Below are positions 24,874 through 36,708 of a stretch of DNA of 64,000 nucleotides, one piece after another. The translations under genes were made by a program, and so were the position numbers. The DNA is taken from assembly GCA_003259005.1 (NCBI GenBank), contig QLII01000001.1, positions 124,001 to 188,000 of the forward strand, read 5' to 3'. The notes below the pieces were generated by a model. The model worked only from the letters and a program-made list of their open reading frames with translations. It had not been told where the DNA came from and did no database searches. The stretch's first letter is position 1, and each line of letters opens with the position of its first letter. Origin of the DNA: Spirosoma telluris (lineage in GTDB: Bacteria > Bacteroidota > Bacteroidia > Cytophagales > Spirosomataceae).

Positions 24874-27800
24874 ATGAGAAGACGTACATTTCTAAAAAAC
24901 AGCTCTACGGCTGGCCTGGTTACCCTGATTATGCCATCGGGGATCGTTCAAGTTGCGACTAAACAGACGAACTCAGATGTAAAAGCAGCCGAAGCGCTTG
25001 TCGATGCCTTTGTCAATCCGCCTATGTCGGCGCGGGCGCAGGTTTGGTGGCACTGGATGAACGGAAACGTGACTGCTGATGGGATCACCCGCGATCTGGA
25101 AGCGATGCAGCAGATCGGGATAGGCGGTTTCCAGAATTTCGACGCTGGGACAGGCATCCCTAAAGGCCCTGTTGTGTACCTAAGTCCGGAATGGCTCAGC
25201 CTGAAGCAGCACGCCATGAAGGAAGCGGATCGGCTGGGACTGGAATTTACGATGCACAACTGTCCTGGCTGGTCATCGAGTGGTGGGCCCTGGATCACGC
25301 CCGAACTGGCCATGCAGGAAGTCACCTGGAGCGAAGCCTACATAGCGGGTGGTCAGGCCGTGAGCGTTACGTTGTCCAGGCCACTTAGTAAGCTGGATTT
25401 TTACCGCGATGTAGCCGTACTGGCTTTCCCCTCGCTTCCCGGCGAAGATTCTTTAATTACGCTGGTCAATAAAGCCACCACTAGCGGAAATTCAGAGCCT
25501 GTTGCGCTTGACAAATTAGCTAGATCGGAAGGCGTAGCAATACAACCAGCCGCTGGGGGCAGCCTGCTTATCTTCTGATTGAGTTTAAACAAGCCTACGA
25601 AGCTCGATCAATAAGCTTCTTAAGTAAACCTCTTGGTAAATCAACCGGCGGTGGAGGAGGTTTTGGCGGTGGACCGCAGCTCACTCTGGAAGCTTCGGAT
25701 GATGGTACTCAGTTCCGTAAGGTAATGACGGGCAGTGCAGGTCGTTCTGCCGATTATGCCCGAAGTCTGATGGAGTTTGAGCCGGTTAAAGCGAAGTTCT
25801 TTCGAATCGCATCGCCCGGTGCCCGCCAATTTGCCCAGCTCAACTTTTCAGGAGCAGCCAGGCTGGCCGATTGGCAGAAGAAAGCTAACAAGGACTTTGG
25901 CGTAATGGGCGTATCGAGCGACCCGAACGGAGCTGGCAAAGCCGTGATCAACCTGTCTGCCATTGTCGATGTCTCGCAGTTTATGGACAAAGACGGGACA
26001 CTTCGCTGGAATGCGCCCTCGGGCAACTGGACAATCCTGCGTGTGGGGTATACGCCCAATGGCGAGATGAACCGCTCAGCTCCCGATACGGGTGTTGGGT
26101 TGGAATGTGATAAATACAGTCAGCCAGCCATAGATTTCCACTTCAATAAAATGATGGAAAACCTATTGCCCACACTGAAACCGCTGACTAAAAAAGGGAA
26201 AGTTGGTTTACTTATCGACAGTTACGAAGTGGGGATGCAGAACTGGACCGCCCAGTTTCCACAGGAATTTCAGAAACGTTCCGGCTATTCCCTACTGAAT
26301 TACCTGCCAACTCTGACCGGCCGTATTGTCGGGAATGCCGACACAACAGAACGGTTCCTGTGGGATTTTCGACGGACGCAGGCGGACTTGATGGCTGATA
26401 ATTACTACGGCCGATTCCGGGAGTTGTGCCACCAGCAGGGCATTGTTGCCTATGCGGAACCCTACGACCGGGGGCCAATGGAGGAAATGCAGGTGGGCGC
26501 ACGAATGGATGTGAATATGGGCGAATTCTGGAACGGCCTGTCGTCGCTGTTTCAGAATAACCTGACCATGCGCCGAACCACCAAACTGGCGGCTTCCATT
26601 GCGCATATCAACGGCAAACATACCGGTGGATGCACCCCCGCTAATCCGCAGATCGTAGGGGCTGAATCGTTCACCGGCGAACCTGAATCGTCGCGCTGGC
26701 AGGAGTACCCGTTTGCCATGAAAGCCCTGGGCGACAAGATGTTTACGCAGGGCTTAAACCGGATTATCTTCCACCGATATGCTCATCAACCCCACCCAAC
26801 GGCGTTGCCGGGCATGACAATGGGCCCCTGGGGTATTCACTTCGACCGAACAACAACCTGGTGGAAACAGGGCCGGGCGTGGCTGGATTATCTGGCCCGT
26901 TGCCAAAGCTTGCTGCAACAGGGTCTGTTCGTGGCCGACCTCGCTTATTTTACCGGCGAAGAAGGGAATGAATATACAAAGGTAGAACCGCATGAACTAA
27001 CGCCGACCCCACCCACAGATGGCTATGATTATGACCTGATCAACGGCGAGACGCTTGTTAAACGAGCAACCGTTTCCCAGGGTAATCTTACCTTGCCTGA
27101 TGGCATGAGCTACCGGATTCTGGTGCTTCAGGATCACAAAGCCGTAAGCCTCGAGTTGGTTCGTAAATTGCGCGATTTGGTAAGGGACGGTCTGGTGCTG
27201 GTTGGTGCCAAACCCGCGACATCCCTGGGCCTTCGTGGACAGTCGATTGGAGAAACCGAGTTTCGCCAACTGACCACTGAAATCTGGGGACCCATCAATG
27301 GCTCAAGTGTTACCGAACATCGACTGGGTAAGGGGCGGGTATTCTGGGGCAGCCCCTTCAAACGGTGTTCAGCACACTCGCCATCAAGCCCGATGTTGAG
27401 GTGACATCCCGTTCAACCGATGCGCCCATTACCTGGATACACCGGCGAGTCGGCGATACGCACATTTATTTTCTGGCTAATCAACGCCGAACGCATGAAG
27501 ATACGGTTTGTTCCTTTCGGGTAACGGGCAAACAACCCGAACGGTGGGATGCGGCAACGGGCAAGTTAAGCCCTATTCCGATTTTCGAAAGCTTATCGGG
27601 CGAAACCCGGATTCCGCTCCAGTTCGATCCGGCGGGTGCTCAGTTTGTGGTGTTTCGTTCGCCGGTTTCCGGGAAGAAAGTACAGGCGGTTGTCAGCGGG
27701 AAAGAAACCTTGCTGGCTACGAAACCCTTTCCTGCACCAGCCCGAAAGCTTTATAAAGAGGTAGCGAACAACTTTACCATTAGCCTTTGGGCCAAGCCTG

Positions 27801-28984
27801 AACTTAATATAATGCTTGCCCCAACGGGCTTCATGCAGCATATTAAAGACCCCTGGACGGATTATTACGCCATTTACCCACCCGCTGGGGCCGATTTGTA
27901 TGGCACCGGACATGCTGCCTGTGGACTAGCGATCGGTCGGAACGGCGTGGCGGTTTGGGAGCGAACCAGTGGGAAACCCGTTTTCCGGATGGCCGCACCA
28001 ACCTCGATTTCTGGCTGGAGTCATGTGGCCCTGGTCTATAAAGATGGAATACCTTCGGTTTATGTGAATGGGAAACTGATTCAGGGCGGGAAACCGGGTG
28101 CGAATACGGTTCATCCGGGCGTAGGGCAGGCGTATCTGAGCGATGGCGCTTCGTTTTATAACGGCGACATGACAAGTCCTGAAGTGATGCCCGAATCGCT
28201 GAGCGATGACCGGATTCGGCAACTGGCTGCTCAGGCACGCCCTCAACGGACAGCACAGCCAGCGGTAGAGATAGCGGGCGATGGCAAGCTCGCATTGCTT
28301 TTCTGGAAGAATGGCCAATATGCTTTACGAGATACATCGGGTCGAGATACCGCTCTGGTGGTTTCTGGAATTAATCCGCCGATGGAATTAACGGGTGACT
28401 GGCAGGTTAGCTTTCCGCCAAATCTGGGTGCTCCTGAACAAATCACACTGCCCAAACTGATCCCGCTGAATACCCATCAGCAGAATGGGGTGAAACATTT
28501 TTCGGGAACGGCTACCTATACCAAAACCCTAACGGTACCCGCTTCGGCAAACGGAAAGGGGAAACAGCTATTCCTGGATTTGGGCCAGGTCGAAGTAATC
28601 GCTAATGTGATTGTGAATGGCAAAGACCTGGGCACCCTCTGGAAGCGACCCTACCGAATTGACATTACGGGTGCAGTGAAAACGGGTGCAAATACGCTGG
28701 AAATTAAGGTGACAAACCTGTGGCCGAACCGCTTGATCGGGGATGAGCAATTGCCTGACCCTGATAAGTTTACACCCGGTGGGGGAGCCGGTGGCTTTGC
28801 CAGCTTAAGCAACGGCGCGATTATGGAACTACCCACCTGGTATAAAGAAGGCAAGCCTAAGCCTGCCGATGGGCGGGTGACGTTCACCACCTGGAAGCAT
28901 TACAACAAAGACTCTCCATTGCTGGATTCCGGTTTGATTGGCCCAGTTGTGTTGCGTGTGGCAGCATTGAAAGTATTGACCTAA
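24874..28984 (+). CDS. GH106 alpha-L-rhamnosidase with LamG-like insert (two missing bases)
   Basis: The product opens MRRRTFLKNSSTAG, a Tat-like signal, followed by the GH106 hallmarks ARAQVWWHWMNGNVTADGIT, QQIGIGGFQNFDAG and LEFTMHNCPGWSSSGGPW. GH106 enzymes release L-rhamnose from rhamnogalacturonan or related glycans. Two deletions interrupt it: one G in 25555-25559 (repair gives AAGGQPAYLLIEFKQ) and one A in 27360-27362 (repair gives FWGSPFKTVFSTLAIKP). Repaired length is 1370 residues. A concanavalin/LamG-like domain (NFTISLWAKPEL to about 28240) is inserted before the C-terminal galactose-binding-like domain (GNGKQLFLDLGQVEVIANVI is within it). The intact protein is likely secreted. 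Confidence 0.85.
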
Positions 28985-28995
28985 TTTTTGTCAGC

Positions 28996-30559
28996 ATGAC
29001 AAAAAAACTTGCACTGATGAAACAAATCTTTGTCTTTTTACTAAGCTTCATTTCCCTTACTGCCTTTGGGCAATCGACCGTTGTCAAAACCGAAAATGGG
29101 CAGATAGAGGGGACTGTGAATAAAACGGGTGATGTTCGCGTCTTTAAGGGCGTTCCTTTTGCGGCTTCACCTGTCGGAAATCTGCGCTGGAAAGCCCCGC
29201 AGCCCCTTGCAAAGTGGTCTGGGGTTAAAAACTGTAAGGTGTTTGGGCCAAGTCCGATGCAGGCCAAGCCCGCGCCGTTTATGTACTGGTCGACGGAGTT
29301 TTTAATTCCAGAGTCTCCTATTAGCGAAGATTGCCTGTATCTGAATGTCTGGACAGGGGCAAAGTCGGCCACCGAAAAACGACCGGTTATTGTCTTTATT
29401 CCTGGTGGTGGGTTTCGGAGTGGGGGAGGAGCCTGCCCCATATACGATGGAGAGGCTATGGCGAAAAAAGGGGTAGTTTTCGTCAATATCAATTACCGAC
29501 TTGGTGTTTTCGGCTTTCTGGCCCACCCCGAACTGTCGCGGGAGTCAGGCCATACCGCATCGGGCAACTACGCATTGATGGATATGATCGCAGCCCTCCA
29601 ATGGGTTCATAAAAACATAGCTGCGCTGGGTGGCGATCCCCAAAATGTAACCGTGGCCGGGCAATCGGCGGGGGCGTTTGCGGTTAACTTTCTAACGGTA
29701 TCCCACTAGCGAAAGGCCTTTTTCAACGCGCTATTGCCGAAAGTGGGGGAGTTTTGTAACAAGCCCTATTCGTCCTAAGCTAAGTTTTCAGGAAGCCGAA
29801 CAGCAGGGCGTTTCATTTGCAAAAGCGCTGAATGCCAATTCGCTGGCTGAGTTGCGGGCGAAATCCGCCGATGAAATTCTGAAAGCAAACGGTGGCTTAA
29901 GCGCGCCCATTGTCGATGGATACGTAATTCCTGAGTCGGTGATGGAGCGCTATGTGCATGGGCAACAAAACGATGTTCCGCTCATTGTGGGCTGGAACGC
30001 CGACGATCGGGTTTCAGGCCCTCCTGCTAAAGCCGAAGTGTTTCGGGAGCAGGTAAAAAAGCGATTCGGTGCTAAAGCAGACGATTACCTGAACGTTTAT
30101 CCTGCCCGAACCGAAGACGAAGCGGCTCAATCGCAGAAAGCAAGCAGCCGCGACGAATCATTTGGTATTCAAGATTATACGTGGGCAAAAATGCAGAATA
30201 AAACGGGCAAGTCGCCGGTTTATGTCTATAACTTCAATCGCAAACTGCCTGCTGCTACGCCTGAATCGCAGTTTGGTGCCTTTCACTCCGGCGAGATTGT
30301 GTATGCCTATAACAACCTGCACACGCTGAATCGCCCCTGGGAAGCTGTCGATCAGGCAATAGCCGATGCCATGTCGTCATACTGGGTAAATTTTGCCAAA
30401 ACCGGCAATCCAAACGGCAAGAATTTGCCAAAATGGGTTGCTTATACGCCCAAAATCGAGAATGTATTAATTCTGGACAAAACCATTCAGAATAGCCTTC
30501 TGCCAACGAAGCCCCAATTGACCTTCTGGGAGCAGTATTATGGAAGCGGGCAGAACTAA
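28996..30559 (+). CDS. Carboxylesterase type B (two missing bases)
   Basis: The signal peptide (MKQIFVFLLSFISLTAFGQ, start 29017) may be preceded by seven residues from ATG 28996. The type B core shows VFKGVPFAASPVGNLRWKAP, EDCLYLNVWTG, IPGGGFRSGGG (oxyanion) and VTVAGQSAGAFA (nucleophile Ser). Two missing bases, one C in 29702-29704 and one G at 29756, break the frame; repair gives SPLAKGLFQRAIAESGGVL and continues through FHSGEIVYAYNNLH with the catalytic His. Repaired length is about 521 residues, normal for the family. It probably deacylates a plant-derived compound within this cluster. Confidence 0.83.
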
Positions 30560-30579
30560 TTAATTATTACTACCTACCT

Positions 30580-32919
30580 ATGAAAAAGAAAAATATGTAC
30601 CTCGGCCTGCTAAGCCTACTATCGGTATCCGCAGCACTTGGCCAAAACTGGACCGAAACCAAATCCGGCGACTGGACGAAAGTTAGTAACAAAGGAGGCC
30701 AAACGCTGGGCTACGCAGCCGCATCTGGCGTGAAACTGTTAACTGACAAAGGGTTTGCCTTTAAAGACCTGAACAAGAACGGCAAACTAGATAAGTACGA
30801 AGACTGGCGCCTATCGGCCGATGTGCGTGCTAAAGATCTGGCCTCTCAAATGACTATTGAGCAGATAGCCGGGTTGATGCTGTACAGCAAACACCAGCCC
30901 ATTCCGGCGGCTGCTGGTGGTCCGTTTGCGGGTACCTACAACGGGAAAATCTTCGCGCAGAGTGGCGCTAAAGTCGCTGATTTGTCGGATCAACAACGTG
31001 AGTTTCTAACCAAAGATAACCTCCGCCACGTCCTGATTACATCGGTGCAAAGCCCGGAAGCCGCTGCCGAATGGAACAATAATGCACAGGCACTGGTCGA
31101 AGGACTAGGACTGGGTATTCCGATCAACAGTAGTTCGGACCCGCGACATGGTACCCGCGCTGATGCCGAGTTTAATGCGGGTGCTGGTGGTACTATTTCG
31201 ATGTGGCCCGGTTCCTTGGGTTTGGCCGCTACGTTCAATCCTGAGGTTGTAAAACGGTTTGGTCAGATTGCCGCTACCGAATATCGGGCGTTGGGTATTG
31301 CAACGGCCCTTTCCCCACAAATTGACCTGGCAACTGATCCCCGCTGGAATCGGGTAAGCGGTACGTTTGGCGAAGATCCTCAACTGGCAACCGACATGGC
31401 CCGCGCTTATGTAGACGGGTTTCAGACGTCGACCGGTGCTAACGAAATTACGGGTGGTTGGGGCTACCATAGCGTAAATGCTATGGTGAAACACTGGCCT
31501 GGTGGCGGTTCAGGGGAAGGTGGACGTGATGCTCACTATGGCTATGGCAAGTACGCGGTTTATCCAGGCAAGAATTTCCAGACGCATTTCCTGCCATTCC
31601 TGAATGGGGCGTTCAAACTGAGTGGGAAAACCGGCATGGCCTCAGCAGTAATGCCATACTACACGATTTCGTACGGACAGGATAAAAAGTACGGCGAAAA
31701 CGTAGGGAACAGCTATAACAAATACATCATTCACGACTTGCTGCGAACCAAGTACAAATACGATGGCGTCGTTTGTACGGACTGGCTCATCACCGCCGAT
31801 GAAACGGCTGTCGATGTGTTTCTGACGGGTAAGTCGTGGGGTGTCGAAAAGTTATCGGTAGCGCAACGGCACTACAAAATTCTGATGAACGGCGTCGATC
31901 AATTTGGCGGCAATAACGAGTCGGAACCGGTCATTGAGGCTTATAAAATGGGTGTTAAGGATCACGGCGAAGCGTTTATGCGGGCGCGCTTTGAGCAATC
32001 GGCGGTTCGGCTCCTCAAAAATATTTTCCGGGTTGGCTTATTCGAAAATCCCTATTTAGAGCCGCAGGTGGCTGCCAAATCAGTGGGCACAGCTGAGTTT
32101 ATGAAGGCCGGTTATCAGACGCAGCTTGAATCGGTGGTGATGCTGAAAAACAAAACCAAAACCCTGCCATTGACCAAAGGCAAAACGGTTTATATCCCGA
32201 AACGATTTACACCCGCGGGCCGTAATTTTCTGGGCATGGATATTCCCGAAAAACTCGAATACCCCGTCAATCTAAACATCGTAAAGAAATATTTTAACGT
32301 AACCGATAACCCAGCCGAAGCTGATTATGCGCTGGTGTTTATGCGAAGCCCGGATTCGGGTGGTGGGTATAGCATCCCCGATGCCAAAGCGGGCGGCACG
32401 GGTTATGTTCCTGTTAGTTTACAATACGGCGATTACACCGCCCAGGGTACTCGTGACCCAAGTATGGCTGGTGGTGATCCGCTGGAGAAATTCACCAACC
32501 GGACCTATAATGGTAAAACGGCCAAAACCATCAACACGACTGATTTGGGTATGGTAACCGAAACCTATGCCATGATGAAGGGTAAACCGGTGATTGTAGC
32601 CTTACAGGTATCTAACCCAACTGTCGTGAAGGAGTTTGAAGGCCAATCGAATGCAATCCTAGCTCATTTTGGCGTGCAGGATCAGGCGCTCATGGACATT
32701 CTGACGGGTGCCCATGAACCTTCTGCTCTGTTACCCATGCAATTCCCCGCCGATATGAAAACGGTAGAAGCCCAGGCTGAAGACGTTCCCCGTGACATGA
32801 CTTCGTACCGTGATTCAGAAGGACATATGTATGATTTTGGCTTTGGCCTGAATTGGAAAGGCGTCATTCAGGATGCCCGAACGGCAAAGTATAAGCAAGG
32901 TGTTTTAAGTTTGAAATAA
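30580..32919 (+). CDS. Glycoside hydrolase family 3 (beta-glucosidase/beta-xylosidase)
   Basis: The 779-residue protein has a signal peptide (KKKNMYLGLLSLLSVSAALG) and a GH3 layout. After a Ca-loop-like segment (DLNKNGKLDKYEDW, about 65-78) comes the TIM-barrel domain with SSDPRHGTRADAEFN, then YDGVVCTDWLITAD bearing the nucleophile Asp. The C-terminal alpha/beta sandwich follows (VVMLKNKTKTLPLT onward, SALLPMQFPADM). GH3 enzymes remove terminal beta-linked glucose or xylose. It follows the carboxylesterase by 20 bp and is likely co-transcribed. Exact specificity cannot be told from the sequence. Confidence 0.9.
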   Translation: MKKKNMYLGLLSLLSVSAALGQNWTETKSGDWTKVSNKGGQTLGYAAASGVKLLTDKGFAFKDLNKNGKLDKYEDWRLSADVRAKDLASQMTIEQIAGLMLYSKHQPIPAAAGGPFAGTYNGKIFAQSGAKVADLSDQQREFLTKDNLRHVLITSVQSPEAAAEWNNNAQALVEGLGLGIPINSSSDPRHGTRADAEFNAGAGGTISMWPGSLGLAATFNPEVVKRFGQIAATEYRALGIATALSPQIDLATDPRWNRVSGTFGEDPQLATDMARAYVDGFQTSTGANEITGGWGYHSVNAMVKHWPGGGSGEGGRDAHYGYGKYAVYPGKNFQTHFLPFLNGAFKLSGKTGMASAVMPYYTISYGQDKKYGENVGNSYNKYIIHDLLRTKYKYDGVVCTDWLITADETAVDVFLTGKSWGVEKLSVAQRHYKILMNGVDQFGGNNESEPVIEAYKMGVKDHGEAFMRARFEQSAVRLLKNIFRVGLFENPYLEPQVAAKSVGTAEFMKAGYQTQLESVVMLKNKTKTLPLTKGKTVYIPKRFTPAGRNFLGMDIPEKLEYPVNLNIVKKYFNVTDNPAEADYALVFMRSPDSGGGYSIPDAKAGGTGYVPVSLQYGDYTAQGTRDPSMAGGDPLEKFTNRTYNGKTAKTINTTDLGMVTETYAMMKGKPVIVALQVSNPTVVKEFEGQSNAILAHFGVQDQALMDILTGAHEPSALLPMQFPADMKTVEAQAEDVPRDMTSYRDSEGHMYDFGFGLNWKGVIQDARTAKYKQGVLSLK

Positions 32920-32920
32920 C

Positions 32921-32946
32921 GTAGCGCGGATTTCCACCCACGCTAC
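32921..32946 (+). terminator. Short hairpin after GH3
   Basis: gtagcgcgg (32921-32929) pairs with ccacgctac (32938-32946), one wobble. A-rich DNA follows, not T, so it may be a repeat instead of a terminator. Confidence 0.4.
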
Positions 32947-32961
32947 AAATAAAATCTAACA

Positions 32962-33891
32962 ATGAATACAACCCGCCGTCATTTTCTGGGGCAGCTTGGT
33001 ACGCTAGCTACGTTGCCGCTATTACCGGCCATTGACTTATTGGACGCTCCAAAGCCTTTATTTTTCAAGATTTCCCTGGCCCAGTGGTCACTCCATAGGG
33101 CGTTGTTAAAAAAGGAAACGACTACACTCGACTTCCCGACAAGGGCACGCCGGGATTTCGGTATAACGGCGGTGGAATATGTGGATCAGTTTGTGAAGAA
33201 CGAACCCGCCTACCTGAAAGAACTTCTTAAGCGGAGTCAGGATGAGGGGGTCGTGAACCATTTGCTTATGATTGATACCGCTGGAAATTTAGTGGATACC
33301 GATGGGGCTAAACGAGCGGATGCGATTACGCGACATTATGCCTGGGCCGAAGCTGCTAAGTTCTTAGGTTGCAAAACCATTCGCGTGAATCTGCAAAGCA
33401 AAGATTCTGCTGATGAGGTTCGTAAACGCGCCATTGAAAGCATGGGCCGACTGGCCGAAAAAATTTCTCCATTAGGTATCAATGTTGTAGCGGAAAACCA
33501 CGGAGGGCATTCGTCGGATGGGAGCTGGATGGCCTCGATTGCGAAGGCTGTCGGAAAGCCAAACTGTGGCCTCTTACCCGATTTCGGTAATTTCTGTCAG
33601 TCACACGATTGGGGAAGTACAGAAAAACCCTGCGAGAAGATCTATGATCGTTACAAAGGCGTGTCAGAAATGCTACCCTATGCCAAAGGGGGCGTTAGTG
33701 CCAAAAGTTACCGCTTCAATGCGCAGGGACAGGAAACAACGATTGACTATGCCCGGATGCTGAAACTGGTCAAAGACGCTGGTTTCAAAGGCTACATTGG
33801 CGTTGAGTTTGAAGGCGAAGGAATGGCCGAAGAGGAAGGTATCCGCCGGACGAAAGCCCTGCTTGAATCGGTGGGTAGCAAATTAGTGTAA
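32962..33891 (+). CDS. Sugar phosphate isomerase/epimerase-like protein, Tat-exported
   Basis: The 309-residue protein starts with a Tat signal (NTTRRHFLGQLGTLATLPLL). The rest is a xylose-isomerase-like TIM barrel (AP endonuclease 2 family): FKISLAQWSLHRALL, GCKTIRVNLQ, INVVAENHGGHSSDGSWM and GYIGVEFEGEGM, with Glu and His residues placed to bind a metal. Such proteins isomerise or epimerise sugars, but the substrate of the exported forms is unknown. It lies between GH3 and GH42 with small gaps, so it belongs to the same polysaccharide-use cluster. Confidence 0.8.
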   Translation: MNTTRRHFLGQLGTLATLPLLPAIDLLDAPKPLFFKISLAQWSLHRALLKKETTTLDFPTRARRDFGITAVEYVDQFVKNEPAYLKELLKRSQDEGVVNHLLMIDTAGNLVDTDGAKRADAITRHYAWAEAAKFLGCKTIRVNLQSKDSADEVRKRAIESMGRLAEKISPLGINVVAENHGGHSSDGSWMASIAKAVGKPNCGLLPDFGNFCQSHDWGSTEKPCEKIYDRYKGVSEMLPYAKGGVSAKSYRFNAQGQETTIDYARMLKLVKDAGFKGYIGVEFEGEGMAEEEGIRRTKALLESVGSKLV

Positions 33892-33903
33892 GCCAAAACC
33901 TGC

Positions 33904-36002
33904 ATGACTACAATTCGTTATTTCGTTGCAGTTGCTCATTTTCTTCTGGCTGGCTGGGCATCAGCGCAAACACCAAAACAGGATAAGTTGCTGTTTGGGG
34001 TGGCTTATTACGATGAATACATGCCGTATGAGCGTCTGGATAAGGATATTCAGATGATGAAAGAGGCTGGTATTAACGTTGTTCGTATTGCCGAGTCGAC
34101 CTGGAGTACAGTGGAGCCGCACGATGGTGTATTTGATTTTTCGCACATCGACCGGGTGCTGAACGCTATGCATAAAGCCGGTATTCAGGTGATTATCGGT
34201 ACACCCACCTACGCTGTACCGACCTGGTTAGTGCGAAAATATCCTGATGTGCTGGCAACCACTCCACAAGGTCAGAACCGCTATGGGGTGCGTCAGAACA
34301 TGGACATTACCAATACGCACTTCCAGTTCCATGCCGAACGGGTTATTCGGAAGATCATGGAACACGTGAAAGGGCATCCGGCCATCATTGGGTATCAGGT
34401 CGATAACGAAACGAAGCACTATAACACAAGCGGGGCTAACGTACAGGCGCTTTTTGTGCAGTACATGAAGGCGAAATACAAAACGCTGGATGTGATCAAT
34501 AAAGCGTATGGTCTGGATTACTGGAGCAACCGGATCAATAGTTGGGAAGATTTTCCATCGACAGTAGGTTCGATCAATGCCAGTTTGAGCGCTGAGTTCT
34601 CAAAATTTCAACGAAAACTCGTTACGGATTACTTAGCCTGGCAGGCCGCGCTCGTGAGGGAGTACAAACATCCAGATCAATTCATTACGCAGAATTTTGA
34701 CCTTGATTGGCGGGGGTATTCGTATGGTATTCAGGCCGATGTTGATCATTTTTCGGCAGCTAAAGCAATGGATATTGCGGGAATCGACATTTACCACCCA
34801 ACGCAGGACAAGCTGACTGGCATTGAAATTTCATTGGGTGGGGATATGACCCGCTCCATGAAGATAGATGCGTCGAACCGTGGTGAAAATTACCTGGTAC
34901 TCGAAACCGAAGCCCAGGGGTTTCCTCAGTGGGTGCCTTATCCGGGACAATTACGGCTACAGGCGTTTAGTCATCTGGCATCAGGTGCGAATATGCTGGA
35001 ATACTGGCACTGGCATTCCATCCACAATTCCGCCGAAACGTATTGGAAAGGGCTGTTGAGTCACGATTTTGAGCCTAACCCTACCTACGACGAAGCCAAA
35101 ACCATTGGTCGTGATTTTGAGAAACTTAGCTCGCACCTGGTTAATCTTAAAAAGACAAACTCAGTGGCTATGCTATTCAGTAATGAAGCCCTGACAGCTT
35201 TCAACGCCTTTAGTTTTGGCTGGGGAGCCCGCAAAAGTATAATGATGTGCTGCGACCCATGTACGATGCACTCTATCAGATGAACGTCGGTCTTGATTTC
35301 GTAGACCCAACCAGTACGAATCTGGAAAACTATAAAGTATTGATTGTTCCGGCTCTGTATGCCGCTTCGGATGCATTACTGACTCGCCTGAACAACTTTG
35401 TGAAAAACGGTGGCCACATTGTATACACGTTTAAAAGCGGTTTCTCAGACGAGAACGTAAAGGTGAGATCCACTCGTCAGTCAGGCATCATCAACGAAGC
35501 CTGTGGTATTTCGTATAGTCAGTTTACGATTCCAGAGCAGGTTTCGCTGAAAGACGATCCGTATAAAGTAGGCAAAGAACAAAATACGGTTAAGACCTGG
35601 ATGGAATTAATAACCCCAACCACCGCCAGCGTATTGGCCTATTACGACCATCCCGTTTGGGGTAAATACGCGGCCATCACCGAGAATAAGTATGGTAGTG
35701 GTTTAGCGACTTATATTGGCTGTATAACCAGCGATGCAATACTGAAAAAAGTACTGGAAAATGCTGTGAAAAAAGCCGGAGTGTGGGGAGCTGATCAGCA
35801 GGTATCGTTTCCGCTCATTACCAAATCTGGTGTTAATCAGCAGGGGAAAACCATTCATTACTATTTCAATTATTCGTCGGCTCCGGGCTCTATTACGTAT
35901 CCGCATAAGGCTGGTAAAGAGTTGCTGTCGAATGCTTCCATTGCACCAAATGGGTCGATTGCCCTGGAGCCCTGGGGCATCAAGATCGTGGAAGAGAACT
36001 AA
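33904..36002 (+). CDS. Glycoside hydrolase family 42 beta-galactosidase (one missing A)
   Basis: A signal peptide (TIRYFVAVAHFLLAGWASAQ) precedes a GH42 core: FGVAYYDEYMPYERLDKD, then IIGYQVDNETKHYN with the acid/base Glu and YLVLETEAQGFPQW with the nucleophile Glu. The frame breaks in the A-run 35233-35236; one more A gives ARKKYNDVLRPMYDALYQMN and continues to the trimerisation-like and C-terminal domains, ending at 36002. Repaired length is 699 residues. GH42 enzymes cleave beta-galactosyl ends, here probably from galactan or arabinogalactan side chains of pectin. Confidence 0.87.
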
Positions 36003-36032
36003 GCTGTTATAGTATGACGGCCATATTTTTTG

Positions 36033-36136
36033 TCATTCCGACCTTGGGACCGGGCCGCCGGAGCGGGAATCTCTAGCTTGAATAATTGGGGAGTTGAGAT
36101 TCCCGCTCCGGCGGCCCGGTCCCAAGGTCGGAATGA
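36033..36136. repeat. 41-bp perfect inverted repeat
   Basis: tcattccgaccttgggaccg (start of left arm, 36033-36073) is matched exactly by 36096-36136 around a 22-base loop. The arms are far longer and more GC-rich than a terminator needs. It lies between two convergent genes and may be a REP/BIME-like repeat that also acts as a bidirectional terminator. Confidence 0.85.
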
Positions 36137-36147
36137 TAAAAAACAAA

Positions 36148-36642
36148 TCAATGCACTCGCTCGTATTCGACAAAGTCAAATGCCACCGCGTGTCGCTCAT
36201 CAGCCGGATGCGGTTTTCTGCTGACTTCCTGCCATTCGCTTTTGTCAAAGTCCGGGAAATACGCGTCGCCCTCGTAAGCCTGATGAATCTCGGTCAGGTA
36301 AAGCGTTGTGGCCAAGGGTAAGGCCAGCTTATAGATTTCGGCACCCCCAATGATGAAAATCTCCATCTGATTAATCGCTTTGGTGTTGGCAATGGCATCC
36401 TCAAGCGTATGCACAATCGTTACGCCATCTGCGGTAAAATCAGGATTGCGGGTAATAACGATGTTCGTTCTATTAGGCAAGGGCTTGCCAAGTGCTTCCA
36501 GCGATTTGCGGCCCATAATAATCGGGTGGTGACTGGTTTTGCGTTTAAAAAAGGCAAAGTCGTCGGGCAAATGCCAGGGCATATCGTTGTTGAGGCCAAT
36601 AACGCCATTTTCAGCAACGGCAGCGATAAGACTGATTTTCAT
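36148..36642 (-). CDS. folA: Dihydrofolate reductase
   Basis: The 164-residue enzyme reduces dihydrofolate to tetrahydrofolate with NADPH in the cytoplasm. The family blocks are present: ISLIAAVAENGVIGLNNDMP with the N-terminal strand, WHLPDDFAFFKRKT, IIMGRKSLEALGKPLP for NADPH binding, IFIIGGAEIYKLALP, and YLTEIHQAYEGDAYFP. The catalytic acidic residue is the Asp in LPDD. Length and start at 36642 are typical. Confidence 0.96.
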   Translation of the reverse strand: MKISLIAAVAENGVIGLNNDMPWHLPDDFAFFKRKTSHHPIIMGRKSLEALGKPLPNRTNIVITRNPDFTADGVTIVHTLEDAIANTKAINQMEIFIIGGAEIYKLALPLATTLYLTEIHQAYEGDAYFPDFDKSEWQEVSRKPHPADERHAVAFDFVEYERVH

Positions 36643-36708
36643 AAATAAGTGGAGTGGGTGAAGTGGGTGGAGTGAGTGTAATTAGTTCGACTCATTCCAT
36701 CTGTTCAC

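Noticed and set aside
36030-36321. Short + strand frames over the 41-bp hairpin and folA
   Set aside because: They read through a palindrome and antisense to folA.
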